Source of the DNA: Mactromeris polynyma
Taxonomy: Eukaryota; Mollusca; Bivalvia; Venerida; Mactridae
Length of the DNA: 64,000 nucleotides
Assembly: GCA_032209605.1 (NCBI GenBank)
Contig: JASFXZ010000027.1
Span: forward strand, 6,405,372 to 6,469,371
Direction of reading: 5' to 3'
Positions 1-12,098 of this stretch are shown here, in pieces. The notes under the pieces are model-generated. The model saw nothing but the letters and a program-made list of their open reading frames with translations, was not told the origin of the DNA and made no database searches. Both the position numbers and the translations under genes were made by a program. Every line of letters starts with the position of its first letter. The first letter of the stretch is position 1.

Positions 1-204
1 TAAAAGGTATAGCCAGATGCTAACATTCAATAAAAAGAAAAACATTTAATCATTAAGATATCAATTTAGGTTGAACATTATACTATATACTTAAATGCGC
101 GTCTAATTCGTATACAATATACACACATAACCTGAGCAAGACTTGCAGTTTAATCGGCAACCAGAAATATCTTGAAAAAAGATGGTCGGCGCAATCTGAA
201 CCAA

Positions 205-552
205 GCAAATTACAGTGGAAACTCCCTAATCCGGAAACTCTCCAAACCGGAAACTTCCTCTGACGGGACAATTTTCTCGGTCCCGTTTTAGTTCCTCCAA
301 TACAACATATAAAAAATCCCCCACAGTCCGGATCCTCCCTACTCCGGAATTCCAACTCAGGATTTACGTGTAAAATAAATATCCCAAAACTGGACGATAA
401 TTTTCCGCAAAAATACGTCAGATAGTATAATGAGTGAGAATTGAAAGAAGATATATATAATGTCACTGGGAATATAGACTATTAGACGTTATCATCGTAT
501 GCATCGTATGCATTCCGTTTAGACGGGAACAAGGTAAGACTGGGTACGAGGT
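205..552 (+). mobile_element. Pogo/Tigger-like non-autonomous element, 5' part (family Y)
   Basis: Starts at a TA then CAGTGGAAACTCCCTAATCC at 213 and stays close to the element at 61729-62085 (shared CTTCCTCTRACSGGACAATT, TCCGCAAAAATACGT, ATCGTATGCATTCCGTTT, GGTACGAGGT). Similarity stops near 552 and no right end was seen, so the copy is broken. CAGT ends with TA target sites fit pogo-type Tc1/mariner elements. No coding capacity. Confidence 0.65.
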
Positions 553-586
553 AATGGTCCGGACAATGAAAATCCGGACGGACGGA

Positions 587-741
587 CGCATGGACGCACA
601 CACGCACTTTTAACTGCACTGGTCCCATACTTAAATGTTAGAACTTAAATTCGCAAAATTCATTAATAGATATTATGTTACTTTATTAACCAAGGGTAAT
701 GACATTGACTATAAGAAGCTCATGTGCTTATCACTATACTG
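587..741 (+). repeat. Left arm of an inverted repeat (partner 2278-2419)
   Basis: From GGACGCACACACGCACTTTT to GACATTGACTATA this arm matches the reverse complement of 2278-2419, with small indels. The 1.5 kb between the arms contains no recognisable gene. Confidence 0.75.
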
Positions 742-2277
742 AATAACTGTATTGTTCCATAATGCATCATTTTAAAAGACAAACATTTAGAAATTATTTT
801 TTCCTTCTAGTCTACAAGTTGATTGACTTACTGATTTTCTCAATTTTCAACTACAATTGGTTATTCAATTACAAAAAATCTGCACCACTTTGTTTCTGGC
901 AGAAATGGTTTTCTGGCTCTCACAATACTATACAAGGTCAGGATATGACGGAAATTGTCTACTCGATTGGGTTAGCATATCCCTAAAAATGGGTTGCTGG
1001 CTACTAGCCAAATGCCATACTGCGGCCGCAGCTGGATCCCCCGGACGTAAATGACCGATGCTAACCACCAAAGTTTAAATTATAAAGTGTACACACGAGT
1101 ATCGAAATTCACTGCATGACTAAACAGAGTGTTATCGTCATAATATTTTGGTTAAAACAAGATCATTATGTACAATGTGTATTATAATAATGTACACTTT
1201 GATACATATATTTCTTCAAAAGGCTAAGAGCCGAAATTTTGATATTGATTAACATTTCAATAAATAGTTCTGCACGAATGTCTCCAACTGTTTCAAAAAG
1301 ATCATAACATATTTCTTAGAAATATTTAAAAACATCATGTCCTGGTCCTCATGTGCCTAAAATATCTTCAAAAACATACAAAACAACATGATTAAAACAC
1401 TTTGTAAAATGTTTTCACTCCGCTGTGAAAACGTTTTCAGAATGTTTTCAAAATGTTTCTGTGCAGCCTGATTTCTTCACACGTTACATAAGCTTGTTCA
1501 ATATACATTGTGGTCCGTTTGACTGGAGTAAAACAAAATAGATAAACATCTGATCAAATTGGACATCAGAATCATTATTAACTCAGTTGTTAATTCAGAA
1601 TGTGGTGCTTTTCTGTTCTAGGTACAAACATTAACGTTAAAACTGATGAAAGAAAGATTACCTGTTAGCTTTTACTTTGTAGATGTGAAGAAAAGCTGTC
1701 CAATATTAAAATTAAATTAAAATGATCCAATCCATAGTTTTGTTATAGACCGGTGTCTGTTGACAAGTATGAGGACGTTATGATAATCAATACTACACGA
1801 ATGTGCGCTGCTCAGGTGTAACAATGCCCAAGGGTTACAAGAAAACACGATCACTGAACCGCGAATTCGTCTTTTTATATACACTTTACAGCATATCTTT
1901 GGGCGAATTTGTTTTACAATTTAATTTTCTATCCCATGAACTTATTGTTGTTGTTACTACCGGATACCTTATAACTTAAATTGATGTATGTTATACATAT
2001 ATGTCATAATCCATTCGTATGTTTTCTGTTGTGTAATTAAATAAGATATAAGACACAAACATGATTTTGTTTTGTATGCTTTATTATCATTCATAATGAT
2101 TATTCATACGAGAGGTATACATTACTATGTGACTTAAACACACGTTGACAAGACATACCCACCATATTACGCACACATGTAAATTATTAAACAACCACGG
2201 TTGACTAGAACAACCTTTTACTCGAACACATTGTGTCAGTCCCGTCGAGTTCGAGCCAACGGGGTTCTACTGAATAG
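742..2277. other. Non-coding stretch between inverted arms
   Basis: AT-rich, only short ORFs without recognisable domains. Around 1405-1460 there is a local cluster of GTTTTCA and TGAAAAC words giving weak self-complementarity. A CAGTAGAACCCCGTTGGCTC-type terminus, typical of pogo-like elements, ends at 2271 on the minus strand. Nothing else supported. Confidence 0.4.
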
Positions 2278-2419
2278 TGACAAGCCCATGACCTTCATAT
2301 AGTCAATGTCATGGTTACCTTCGGTTAATAAAGTAACATAATATCTATTAATGTATTTTGCGAACATAAGTTCTAAGTATGGGACCAATGCAGTTAAAAG
2401 TGCGTGTGTGCGTCCATCC
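2278..2419 (-). repeat. Right arm of the inverted repeat (partner 587-741)
   Basis: Reverse complement of the left arm; shares GTCCCATACTTA, ATTAATAGATATTATGTTAC and GACATTGACTATA. The small minus-strand ORF at 2236-2472 is a by-product of this repeat. Confidence 0.75.
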
Positions 2420-2488
2420 CCAGACGCTAGTCCGATGTCCGAAGAATTCCCTATGTAGTTGAACATATGCAATAAAAATGTTATAAAA

Positions 2489-2593
2489 CAGGACTGGTGT
2501 GCCTTTCTGCGATATTGGCATACTAGATCGATATAAGCCCGAGGGATTTACTCTCCTAGTATGCTAATATCGTCGTAAGGCACACCAGCCCTG
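2489..2593. mobile_element. Palindromic MITE, 105 bp
   Basis: Left end CAGGACTGGTGTGCCTTTCT pairs with right end ...AAGGCACACCAGCCCTG over about 38 bp, including GCATACTAG/CTAGTATGC. The CAGG ends resemble hAT-type MITEs. No clear target-site duplication. Confidence 0.7.
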
Positions 2594-2879
2594 AATAATA
2601 AGCTCTAAGTATCAGCTTCTTCCTGGTTAAAGCCTTGGTCATGTATATATGAAAAAAGTTATTATAACGTCATGGAACGATGTCCTGAGCATGCTCACTG
2701 GTGTATGTGTATGTGTAGAAGTTGGTTAGCTGATGTTTACTTTCAGTCCTAGAAAGAACTACTCTCTTCCAGTCAGTGTTTCAGCATCTGAATGACATTC
2801 ACAACATCAAACAATACTGTCAAAGCCATAGATCTAATAACTTCACATTTAAAGCAAGACCAATCACAGATTCTAATTT

Positions 2880-3045
2880 AAGAGAGAGAATAAGTTGCTA
2901 CAGGGTTAACGCTACAGGGCTAACGCCACCTAAAAAGACAGTGCCTTCCCACACTGACCTCCGGGAAAAGAACAACCCATAAACATATGACACTACAACA
3001 ATCCATAAAACATAAGGCACCAGCCATAAATCCGATTTCTAATTG
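2880..3045 (+). repeat. Dispersed repeat A, fragment
   Basis: GAGAGAGAATAAGTTGCTAC then CAGTGCCTTCCCACACTGAC matches segments at 34325-34440 (+) and, reversed, 21340-21460 and 19800-19880. Part of a mid-copy repeat of at least 400 bp seen five or six times here. Class unknown. Confidence 0.55.
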
Positions 3046-3137
3046 GCTATCATAACACCTTCATCGGTAAACAGGCTTAAAGGTACACAAGCATTCTCAA
3101 ATGCCATCACCCTCTCCAAAGGCACATTTTGTAACTA

Positions 3138-3320
3138 CAGTAAAAACTCATGATACGACCAACTCATTATTAAGACCGCTTTTTTCCGGACCCGAAAATA
3201 TATATAATTCAATGGTCGCGCAACTCGATATTGCAGGGAACTCGATCTTACGTAATGCGACCGCTTATTCAGGTCCCGATCAATAATAAAAACACATTTT
3301 CAACTCGAAAATACGACCAC
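3138..3320 (+). mobile_element. Pogo-like MITE fragment
   Basis: TA followed by CAGTAAAAACTCATGATACG and then clustered CGACC/GACCGC words, similar to the short element at 4229-4319. The right terminus was not found. Confidence 0.45.
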
Positions 3321-4228
3321 GTACCGTAACGAAACAGATGACCATTTAATCATTCGAAGCGGTATAAACACATCATGAGGATTGTATTTTTCAATTTGGC
3401 TTTTTGTGATACCCTGCGGTCAGAATAGTTAATTATATTTGAATGAGATTTCTAGATCTACCTAGTTGATTAAAAAGTGCTACAAAATCTGACATGAGCA
3501 GAAATCGTACTGACATTTCTATGAAATTAATTTAATCAATGACAATCAGAGAAATTTTGACCTCTGCTTTACAAAACTGTTAGGATACTATCTTAAAATA
3601 TAATTAATAGCTGTTGGCAATGAACGTTTTAAATTAACATCTTAAAATTACATTATTGAAGGAAAGAGCAATTAATTTCTCAAATAGAACTGTCTAGCCT
3701 GCGGCATTACCTAGTATAATTATCATTACACACTGTTTTCGTATTAAACGTGTATCTATAATAGTTTATTTTGTGCTTCAATTCTGTTTGTCCAATATGT
3801 TCATCTCAATAAAGTTATACAAAATGTATTGTGTTATTAACCATTTGTTGCATTATTGATTTTTCGGCGTAGCTGTATAACATTGATCTTGAGCTACATT
3901 TTAGACCAATAAAATATTGTATATGAAGCGCGTTGTTTAAATATGCAACACATTAGACGATTTGATTGATTCATACATTAAGCGGAGAGGCACCCAACGG
4001 GTTGTCTCGAAAAGATCATTCACTTTCCCGTAGCGTACCCCTCTGGCGAAATCAAAGTTCCGAAATAAGGCGATTCTTTAGACATTATTCTGTCTACGCC
4101 GCTCATCTGTAGATATTTCTTGTTTATAATGTCACACATGTATGGGACACAGCAGTATTTACAAGATTACAAATACGTTGAGAAAAAACCAACTGTGTTT
4201 TAATTGGAAGATTACTAGTACGGGTACA

Positions 4229-4319
4229 CAGTATGACTAAACTAAATAATGAGACCAACTCGATATTAAGACCACTTTATGGCGGACCCATTGGTGGTCT
4301 CATTATTGAGTTTTTACTG
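4229..4319. mobile_element. Short pogo-like MITE, 91 bp
   Basis: CAGTATGACTAAACTAAATA at the left pairs imperfectly with the right end, whose reverse complement is CAGTAAAAACTCAATAATGA; both continue into GAGACCA. TA follows the right end. An imperfect palindrome without coding sequence. Confidence 0.55.
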
Positions 4320-4891
4320 TATTTGTCAGCAGCCTTAAATAATCTCTTCGCCCGCAATAGAAATTTCTCTGGATTTGCACTTGACAGCTCATTTGTTGGA
4401 CTCCAATGGTTTAAGTTTACTTTTTAAAAGTGAATCAAAACATTTTTGCTAGATGACCGTTTCCTTCTTATATTACAAATCGTTCATCCACAATTTCTGA
4501 AGCAGGATATGGCCATCTTTGTGGCGGTCGAGATGTTTCACACAGCCTCCTCTCCAACTGCTACACATGTGGCAAACCAACTGACGAAGGACATTTGTGA
4601 GGGAGAAGGGGTCGATAAATATATGGACAAATAGATTGCTCATTCGAGAATATTTTGACAGAAATAATCTTACATGGGCATTACCAGTGAGGGTCAACCC
4701 ACGTATTCCCCCGGAAGATTTCAACGCCTTGTTTTCAGTAACCTCAAGAACATAATCGTTCTACACAGAATAGCAGACGCCATTAGTCAGCTAGCAACAA
4801 ATCTAGAGCGTGTCGAGAAGAATGTTCACACTGATACGCATGCAAGTCATATACTTTGCATATAAAAGCCTGTCTGTTGCAAGAAAAAGAA

Positions 4892-5220
4892 TGGTACAGT
4901 TAAACTTCGAAACCTCGAACAGTTTCGACTCGAACACAGTAGATACATCGAACAGGTTATATGGTCCCGGCGAAACCCCTTCTTATTTCATATTATCGAA
5001 CAGTAGATCACTCGAACGGAGATAGGTCGAACCCTCGAACAGGGTTTGCGGTCCCTAGATACCATTTCAGTCATTGTTCACCATAGATAGGTCTAACAAT
5101 ACAATAATTCACACCTTTCATGGACAGAGCGATATTCTTGTTTGTTGACAGGTAAGATTGGTGACATGTGTTATTCGCACGAAATGATAATCACTTGATG
5201 GTTGTACTATTTACAATGCA
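4892..5220 (+). mobile_element. Pogo-like element, family X fragment
   Basis: TACAGTTAAACTTCGAAACC at the left end matches the termini at 61452 (+) and about 32490 (minus). 5078-5220 matches the reverse complement of 62970-63105. Many CTCGAAC words follow the end. No right terminus found. Confidence 0.55.
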
Positions 5221-5560
5221 TGTACTTATGTGACAAAACAATCATTTAATGGATCTATTAAATAGTTAATGAAGTCCAAACGGGACTTTTTAATTGTCAA
5301 TTGTCTATTTATTGCCACGGACCTATATACATGGATTCGCATGCCTGATGCCTGTGTCTCTGCATTGTGACGAAACCATGCTTTATATGCACAATAAGCT
5401 TCAAATCTCAAGTGTTTGGTCGACGGTTGAAACTTTGTGTACAATACTTTCCATAAAACAGAAATTGGCTTGTGTATTTCGGCATTTAAACACTTTACAA
5501 AGGTTTTTGCCACATATATAGTCGGTGAGAGAGAAATAGTCATCAGAGCATAGTGAAGAT

Positions 5561-5926
5561 TTAAAATGAAATATGAAGGTACATGTAGTTACAAAAAGTC
5601 AAACAAATATTTAACATAAATAGAAATATAAGTACAGTGTAGTTTTCACAGATTTGTGGAATTTCTTTTTGGCAATGGCAATAATATCGGCTGAAATATT
5701 TTTGTCTTAAGTCTCTGTAAAAAGGACAAACTAAGAGGAAATGATATTCTGTTTCAATGGTATTTGTGTAATTATGTATTATATGACAATTACTGAACTC
5801 ATTTCTTTTTCTACAATAGATGTATAACATAGATGTCTGTGTATTCGTTTTCATATTCTTCCAACTTATTTTAAAAATCTCAGAATTGATCCAAAAGTTT
5901 TTGGTTGGTCCAGTGATGAAATTCAA
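5561..5926 (-). pseudogene. LINE ORF2 C-terminal fragment
   Basis: The minus-strand frame carries TIETEYHFLLVCPFYRDLRQ, the His/Cys knuckle seen at the end of the LINE at 9289-11289 (DDEYHFVIECSLLDELRKQY) and of the one at 28402-28734. Only the 3' end of the element is present, as expected of 5'-truncated retrotransposition. Confidence 0.7.
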
Positions 5927-5939
5927 TGTTGATGTGTTC

Positions 5940-7160
5940 CATGTAGCTAATTGTCTGTTTTATTTGTTATTATAATGAGACGTCAGTAGCTACCTCGAAT
6001 CAGAGGTTGATCTAAACCCAGTCAATGACAATTAAATGTTACTAGGTGCAAATGTTGACAACAAGATGTAAGATGTTGGGAGAATGTTTGAGAATACACA
6101 TAGAAATGATACAAGAAATATAGATGCTGGTTTCATCATTTTTTATTAAATATTCACAGGTCTTCTTTTCATCAAAACATTATATATCATGTACACTTTG
6201 TTATAAGTTACCTTCAATAAAAAGATTATTGTAGGGGTTGACTGTTTATTTGAAAATGTGATTGTCATTTAATACCAATATATACACAATTAATACCGAT
6301 AACCAAACCGTATTAATGTCAGCCTATGTTGAAACAAAACGAATAATAAACAACATGATCGATAATTTACTTCAGTTTTAAGGAAACATTGAAGAAGTTC
6401 AAAAGTTCGTACACACACACTGCTGTGACGATATGAGCCCGTAACGTCACGAGTCAATTCAAAAGTAAAATCATCAGATCAATTAAATCAAAATAATTTG
6501 ATTTAAAGTTGAGATCGAGGTCAGTATAATGTTGCTTGTTGTTTCGTACTGGATTATACACTTTCTACATGTAAAATTAATTAGTGTATGCGTAATGGTT
6601 AAGGTAAGCCCCCAAACATTGGCATAATGTCAGCGGTAAATGAAATAGCTCTTGTTTCAATTTATATAATAATGCGGATATAATTTGAATTATTTATAAC
6701 TTTTTACCGTTCCCAAAACAGTAATGTCCCTTTTTCTTCTCTAAAAGAACTTGGCATTTAAAAATAATCCGATGAATGGAAAGTTACATTTATTTGCTTA
6801 TTTGTTCATATTTTCATGTAATAAAACCACCTGTGAACTAAACAGACTTGCAAATTTGAGAAAAGTCTGAAATATTTGAAAAGAATCAAAAATAAAGTTT
6901 TTGGGGGGCACATTTGTGTCATACAATATTTAAAAATGGGAAATAATTTATTGAATCATACAAATATTGCCTACGTTTGAAACTCAAATATCAGTTGAGC
7001 ATGAACTTTTCTTTAATGAAAATTTTTTATAACATGAGCTAAACCCAAATTTCAGAGATATTTATCGTCTAATTTCGTATTTACACTTTTCCGTGGATGA
7101 TAAACTCCTTTTGTTTCGTTGGGAATTGGAACATACACCTACGGTTGTTTTATTAAGTTG
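5940..7160. other. Non-coding; contains inverted copy of repeat B
   Basis: No gene seen. 6285-6450 is the reverse complement of about 38880-39065 (shared ACATGATCGATAATTTACT and AAGAAGTTCAAAA), so it is a second dispersed repeat. The rest is AT-rich single sequence as far as I can tell. Confidence 0.5.
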
Positions 7161-8700
7161 TGCAAAGCGAATAAGGCAAGAGGGCTTTACGACAAAAACC
7201 TAGACACTGGGTTAGTGTTAAAAAAAGGATTTCATACTATTTCATAAAAACAGCATATATCGCATTCAATTTTTGTTTGCGTCTTGTGTACCTTGCACGT
7301 TTTCTCTTGTTTACATGCAATGTTCTGTTGTTTTTTTCCTAGTGCTTTTGTTGTGACTGTGAACTTTGTATGTGGCATTTCTTGATCTACATCAGTATTA
7401 ATATTTATGTATTGATATTGCCTTTATTTAGAAGTTAACAAGATATGCTTCCTCTTGTTGTTTGTTGTACCTCTCGATAGGGTCCCTTAGTATTAACAAC
7501 AATTTAACATAGGGATTCAAATGTTTTATGACGTGAGGTGTAGTCAGTTGTAATTCCTCCGCATCTCTTTGATTCTGTGGCATCAGATAATCATGAAAAC
7601 GGTCGAAAGAATCCATTGGATCACCCAAACCTGAAAGTTTATAAACACAATAGTAATTTTGAGTATCTGTTTTATGGTGATGGGAGGGTGAAACATCTAT
7701 GGAATCCTGTTGGTGTTTTGTTTCACAAAATGAACATTTTTGTTATTCATGAAGTCTTTTCGTCAGAAGGAAGACATGCAACTATTCCTCTGTAGGGCTT
7801 TCTTAACGCAAAATTTTACACAACACGAATTCCTCTAAATCTAAATCTGAATAAAATGGAGGTGGAAATGTCACACACGAACTGTACAGCAACATCAAAC
7901 CTCTTGAACGTAATGTACAGGCTGGTTATTGTTGACTGCACTCTAGGCAAGTAAAATACCACATATGTGCATAATCCTGTGTCATATTCGTGTTATAGTG
8001 GTGAAAAGGGATCCATACTTGAACTTTGTAGAGAATTCTAGCTTATATATTTAAATAAAAGATGTGGTCGAGCAGGTAATGCAATATACAATGGGCACAG
8101 TTTGGTCTGTACTGCTGAATAAATGTGGCTGCTAGGCTGTGGCTGCTAGGCTGTGGCAGCGGAAATACATTTTTCTTTTATCCACTGATGGCTAAATAGT
8201 ATTTCATTTTACAAAACGGCCTTCTGTCAGTTTTATATCGACGCGTTTCTAAAAAACAGGAGCAATTATCTGTGACCTTAATAAGAAATACTTACACATC
8301 GGAGAGGATTTACTACGAGTAAGGCATGTCCCATAGGTGTCAGTTAATGGTATATTTACGTCCTAATCGTTTGTCGTGTGTTTTTAATTCAGATTACATA
8401 GATCAAAGTTTATTGCAGAAAAAAGTCGGAGTAAAGTGCAAATATGTCCAATTCGGTGACATCAATATCTATTTGCCTGCAAGGATGTCATTCTTTATCA
8501 AATATGTAAACTCTTTTACATAGGAAATATGTACTTTCGCTTTAAAATACTATGAAAATAACGCTATGCGAAACGAACAAAAGGGTCAAGCGTATAATTA
8601 TGTTACATTTTAGATTTTATCGTTTTACTGTACTTGCATCGCAAGGCTGGTGAGAATATATTTTCCGTGAAATTCAGGGTTCAAGAGACTTATGCATCTA
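7160..8700 (-). repeat. Segmental duplication, copy 1 left part (copy 2: 33090-34330)
   Basis: Not only exon 4 but intron sequence matches copy 2: TAAGGCAAGAGG near 7174 and 33097, CACTGATGGCTAAATAGTA near 8182 and 34039, and ATCAAAGTTTATT near 8401 and 34193. Copy 1 is extended by LINE insertions at 8.7-11.8 kb and resumes at about 11870-12100. Confidence 0.7.
7471..7630 (-). pseudogene. Exon 4-like copy of a sulfotransferase paralogue
   Basis: 160 nt, acceptor AACTTTCAG and donor GTACAAC as in the intact gene, with an open frame LGDPMDSFDRFHDYLMPQNQ through LLLILRDPIE. It differs from exon 4 (33353-33512) by only a few residues. Flanking intron sequence is also shared. I see no exon 5-7 copies between here and position 1, so it belongs to an incomplete paralogue. 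Confidence 0.7.
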
Positions 8701-8719
8701 GCTTATGTCAATTAATCTC

Positions 8720-11289
8720 AAGTATTTCAAGTTTATTTGGCTAAATGGCCTCCGGCCCATACACCAATTACAGGTTACATATGTGACATACTTTATTTTC
8801 AAAATCCAATAAGCCTTGCAGCCCATGAGGACAACATATTTACAAATATATACAATCATATGTAAACATATGCGGAGAAGATTATGTTATTACTTATAAC
8901 AATGTAACATAAATATAATTACAATTCAAACAATCATATTATGTATATATAAATGTACGATGAAAAACACGTCCTTAGCACAATTTGATAATGAGTGTTC
9001 CTTCAATACATCACGTATTATCAAGAGTTCAATAAATCGAAAGATTAAAAACAAAACACAAAAACAAAACAAAAACAAAAACCGCACAGTTTCCTGTCGA
9101 AACGAAATACAGGAGACTGTTGGTAAGTATATATCATTGATTGGTACCACATTGTATTTCCGTTCTATCGAAAAGAAAATATAGAACGATAATATTGGCG
9201 GTATTTAAGTTTTACATGTTATAAGTTTACTTTTAAATATAATTGAAAACACATACATGTATACATACGAATGCTGCTTATTTTAAAATCATGCTTTCAA
9301 GTCGTAGCCTTTGTATACGAAGCATGCTAACTTCCGTAAAATCATCTCATTTTCACTAGTAACTAATTCAATAAATTTTTGCATGCATGGTCTCTTCCAG
9401 AAATATGGTTTAATATATTGTTTTCTTAGTTCATCTAACAATGAACATTCAATGACAAAATGATACTCATCATCTAATTTATTACATAAAATACAATTTC
9501 GCTCGTTGAATGGGATTCTACTTGGCTTATGCCATCTACCAGTTTCTACAAGTAGGCGATGGGAAGACATTCGTAATTTACTTAATGCGACTTTATGTTT
9601 TTGATTGGTAATGACACTAATATATGTTTTTAATTTAAGGTCAATACACAATTCCCGATAAAATAATGCTCTAGATGAATTATTTATGTTCGTATTCAGA
9701 ACTTGCATAAAATTGTCCCTAAGTCTTTGTTTAACTAAATTTATAAATCTGATTTTATTTCCGACACCTTGAAAATACCATACTTCGTAGAATCCTAAGG
9801 ACGACAATAAATCCCGCAACCTACTTGCCCAATTTGTAATGGTAGGCATGAGTTCAGTATCACGTTTTAATATTTTGTAAACGATTTTCACGTATTTGTT
9901 GTCAGCAGATTCTAAGATTTTCAACCAATAAACAATTATTTTTAGGTATCGACCGGTAATTAAAGAATGTCTGCCCAATTCATTGTATACAAAATCGTTC
10001 TGTGTTACTCGTTTCACACCAAGAATATGTTTACAAAATTGTGTATGTACCCTTTCAATATTACTAGCCGTATGAAAACCCCAGACTTCACAACCATAAT
10101 TAAGTATTGGCAAAACTAATTTGTCAAACAATTCTAATCTATGTTTTATTCCAATATTTGTGAAATTGTATAAATATCTGTTTATTTTGAAAATTGCTTT
10201 TCTCGATTGCCCCGCTAAAGTTATTTGTGTTTGATTAAAAGATCCACCAGCAGTAAATACGATACCTAAGTAAGAGAATGTATTTACAACTTCGATATTA
10301 TTACCATTATATGTAAAAGCCGTATTTCTAGATAAACTTCCTGATTTTCTAAAAATCATCACTTTTGATTTTTCTACATTTACCTTCAGTTTCCACTTAT
10401 TACAATATTCTAATAAAATATCGAAACCTTTTTGTAGACCTTGCTGTGTTTTTGAAAACAAAACAATATCGTCGGCATATAACAGTAAAAATATTTTCAA
10501 CATATCGGTATCAATACCTTCGTATCCTTTTAAAAAGAGGGTTTCTTCTAGATCGTTAAGGAACAATGAAAATAATAATGGGGATAAACATTCCCCTTGT
10601 CTTACGCCTAGCATGCAATCAAAATGATCACTTAGTTCATTATTGATTTTAACTCTTGATTTAATACATTCGTACATACTTCTAATAACATTTAACATTT
10701 TCCCGCGTATTCCAAGTCGTATAAGTTTATGCCACAAATTTGGTCTAACAATATAATCAAAAGCTTTGCTAAAATCTATGAAACCACAATACAGCTTGTC
10801 ATTCTTATTTAACATATGTGATATAAGTCCATGTAAAACATATACATTGTCTGTAGTACTCATACGCTTTCTAAATCCTGCCTGGGCTTCGACATAAACA
10901 AAATAATTTTCTGCCCAATTGTCAAGTCTATTGTTAAGAATGCGAGAAAATAACTTGCCTACAATACTCAACAATGTAATACCTCTATAGTTATTTGGGT
11001 TGTTAATACTGCCCTTTTTATGTAATGGTACTATGAAACCTTCGGACCAGCTGTCCGGGAATATACCAGTATTAAACACTTTATTGAATATTGCATGTAA
11101 ACAATGTGTCAATTGGTTTTTACCATGTATTAAAAATTCATTTAACATACTATCCGGTCCCGCGCTTCGGCCACACTTCAGTTGCTTGATTGCATGCATT
11201 ATTTCATTTACAGATAAACTGTCGTCTAATTCATTAAACATATACATGTATAAACATTTAGATATGTGAAGCCGTCCAGCAGCTGACAC
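8720..11289 (-). mobile_element. 5'-truncated non-LTR retrotransposon (LINE)
   Basis: Contains the RT ORF at 9289-11289 and about 570 bp of 3' untranslated sequence with AATAAA near 8737. Its 5' end, including the endonuclease, is missing. It sits inside the intron of the duplicated sulfotransferase copy. Confidence 0.75.
9289..11289 (-). CDS. LINE ORF2 reverse transcriptase, truncated at 5' end
   Basis: About 666 residues uninterrupted. Visible RT blocks: SAGPDSMLNEF; PLHKKGSINNPNNYRGITLL; EAQAGFRKRMSTTDN; CGFIDFSKAFDYI; GVRQGECLSPLLFSLFLNDL; and the catalytic LLYADDIVLFSK. The C-terminus has a CILCNKLDDEYHFVIEC knuckle. The first in-frame codon used here is GTG, not a real start: the endonuclease domain that should precede the RT is absent, so this is a 5'-truncated copy. 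The long open frame suggests a recent insertion. It is related to the broken LINE at 24592-28734. I cannot assign the clade by eye. Confidence 0.92.
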   Translation of the reverse strand: MSAAGRLHISKCLYMYMFNELDDSLSVNEIMHAIKQLKCGRSAGPDSMLNEFLIHGKNQLTHCLHAIFNKVFNTGIFPDSWSEGFIVPLHKKGSINNPNNYRGITLLSIVGKLFSRILNNRLDNWAENYFVYVEAQAGFRKRMSTTDNVYVLHGLISHMLNKNDKLYCGFIDFSKAFDYIVRPNLWHKLIRLGIRGKMLNVIRSMYECIKSRVKINNELSDHFDCMLGVRQGECLSPLLFSLFLNDLEETLFLKGYEGIDTDMLKIFLLLYADDIVLFSKTQQGLQKGFDILLEYCNKWKLKVNVEKSKVMIFRKSGSLSRNTAFTYNGNNIEVVNTFSYLGIVFTAGGSFNQTQITLAGQSRKAIFKINRYLYNFTNIGIKHRLELFDKLVLPILNYGCEVWGFHTASNIERVHTQFCKHILGVKRVTQNDFVYNELGRHSLITGRYLKIIVYWLKILESADNKYVKIVYKILKRDTELMPTITNWASRLRDLLSSLGFYEVWYFQGVGNKIRFINLVKQRLRDNFMQVLNTNINNSSRALFYRELCIDLKLKTYISVITNQKHKVALSKLRMSSHRLLVETGRWHKPSRIPFNERNCILCNKLDDEYHFVIECSLLDELRKQYIKPYFWKRPCMQKFIELVTSENEMILRKLACFVYKGYDLKA

Positions 11290-11393
11290 GCCACAAGTTG
11301 TTGGGCATGACCGGGTACCAGCCCTGATTTGTTAAATGATCTTATCATTGTATCAAATTACGTTCGTCTGATAGTTAATGCATTCTTACACTT

Positions 11394-11776
11394 TTGACTT
11401 TCGACTTTCATAAAAGTGTTGTTAATATTGCATTCTCTGCACCATTATTATCGGAGTTCTATTGCCCAATGGAATCTCCTTCCGCGGAAGTATTTACCTT
11501 GGGGTTTGAAAATTATCTTCCATATTGCTGTTATAATATATACATTATATTATACATGTATAATTTTATATGTCAATTATCTGTTTTATTTTGGTTATGA
11601 CTTGGCAGTATTATATTACATACATCTGTAAGAATCTTGCTTATATAGTATATGTCAGTACTTACATGTTAATTATTTGTGTCTTTGCTGTAAAATGTTT
11701 ACTTGTAACTGTATATAAATGTAAATATGTTCTGCTCTCCTATACATGGAGGTTAATAAAATATCTATCTATCTAG
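11394..11776 (+). mobile_element. 3' fragment of a CR1/Jockey-type LINE
   Basis: Carries the decayed RT C-terminal signature YYRSSIAQWNLLP (family: RSIxxWNxLP), then non-coding sequence ending GGTTAATAAAATATCTATCT, a short ATCT-repeat tail typical of such 3' ends. It lies on the opposite strand to the neighbouring LINE, back to back. Confidence 0.6.
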
Positions 11777-11995
11777 CCTGTAATATTAACCGGAAAGGTA
11801 CTAGGGGTATTCGCTCGCAACAATGCTTGAAAATATGCTTTAAGCTATTACCGAGAACGCCTCATTCACAAGACAATGCCTCCCCACAAAGATCTCTTGG
11901 AAACATCAGTACACAAAACATGCGTTACTTAAATATCAAGGAGACAAAAAAAACTAGTTTAATCAATTACTCTACGGATATTCTATATATACTAC

Positions 11996-12098
11996 CAGTG
12001 ATCTTGTAATGAAAGCCGTCGGCATTCGTAACATTTTGTCATTTTGCAGCATCAAAAATACTTGTAAACCACTTAAATTTTGCGATCGATTTATTAAT
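11996..12098 (-). pseudogene. Exon 3-like remnant of a sulfotransferase paralogue
   Basis: Minus strand reads KFKWFTSIFDAAK, stop, QNVTNADGFHYKIT before a GTAGTA donor, parallel to FKWFTSMFDAAKLRNVTNDD in the intact exon at 34865-34984. The 5' part of the exon is diverged. The in-frame TGA makes it non-functional as read. The left boundary of similarity is approximate. Confidence 0.65.

Noticed and set aside
83..466. 127-codon minus-strand ORF
   Set aside because: Falls in the non-coding pogo-like element Y; the copy at 61729 does not keep the frame.
5226..5543. 105-codon minus and 75-codon plus ORFs overlapping each other
   Set aside because: No recognisable motif and no splice or repeat support; composition like random AT-rich DNA.
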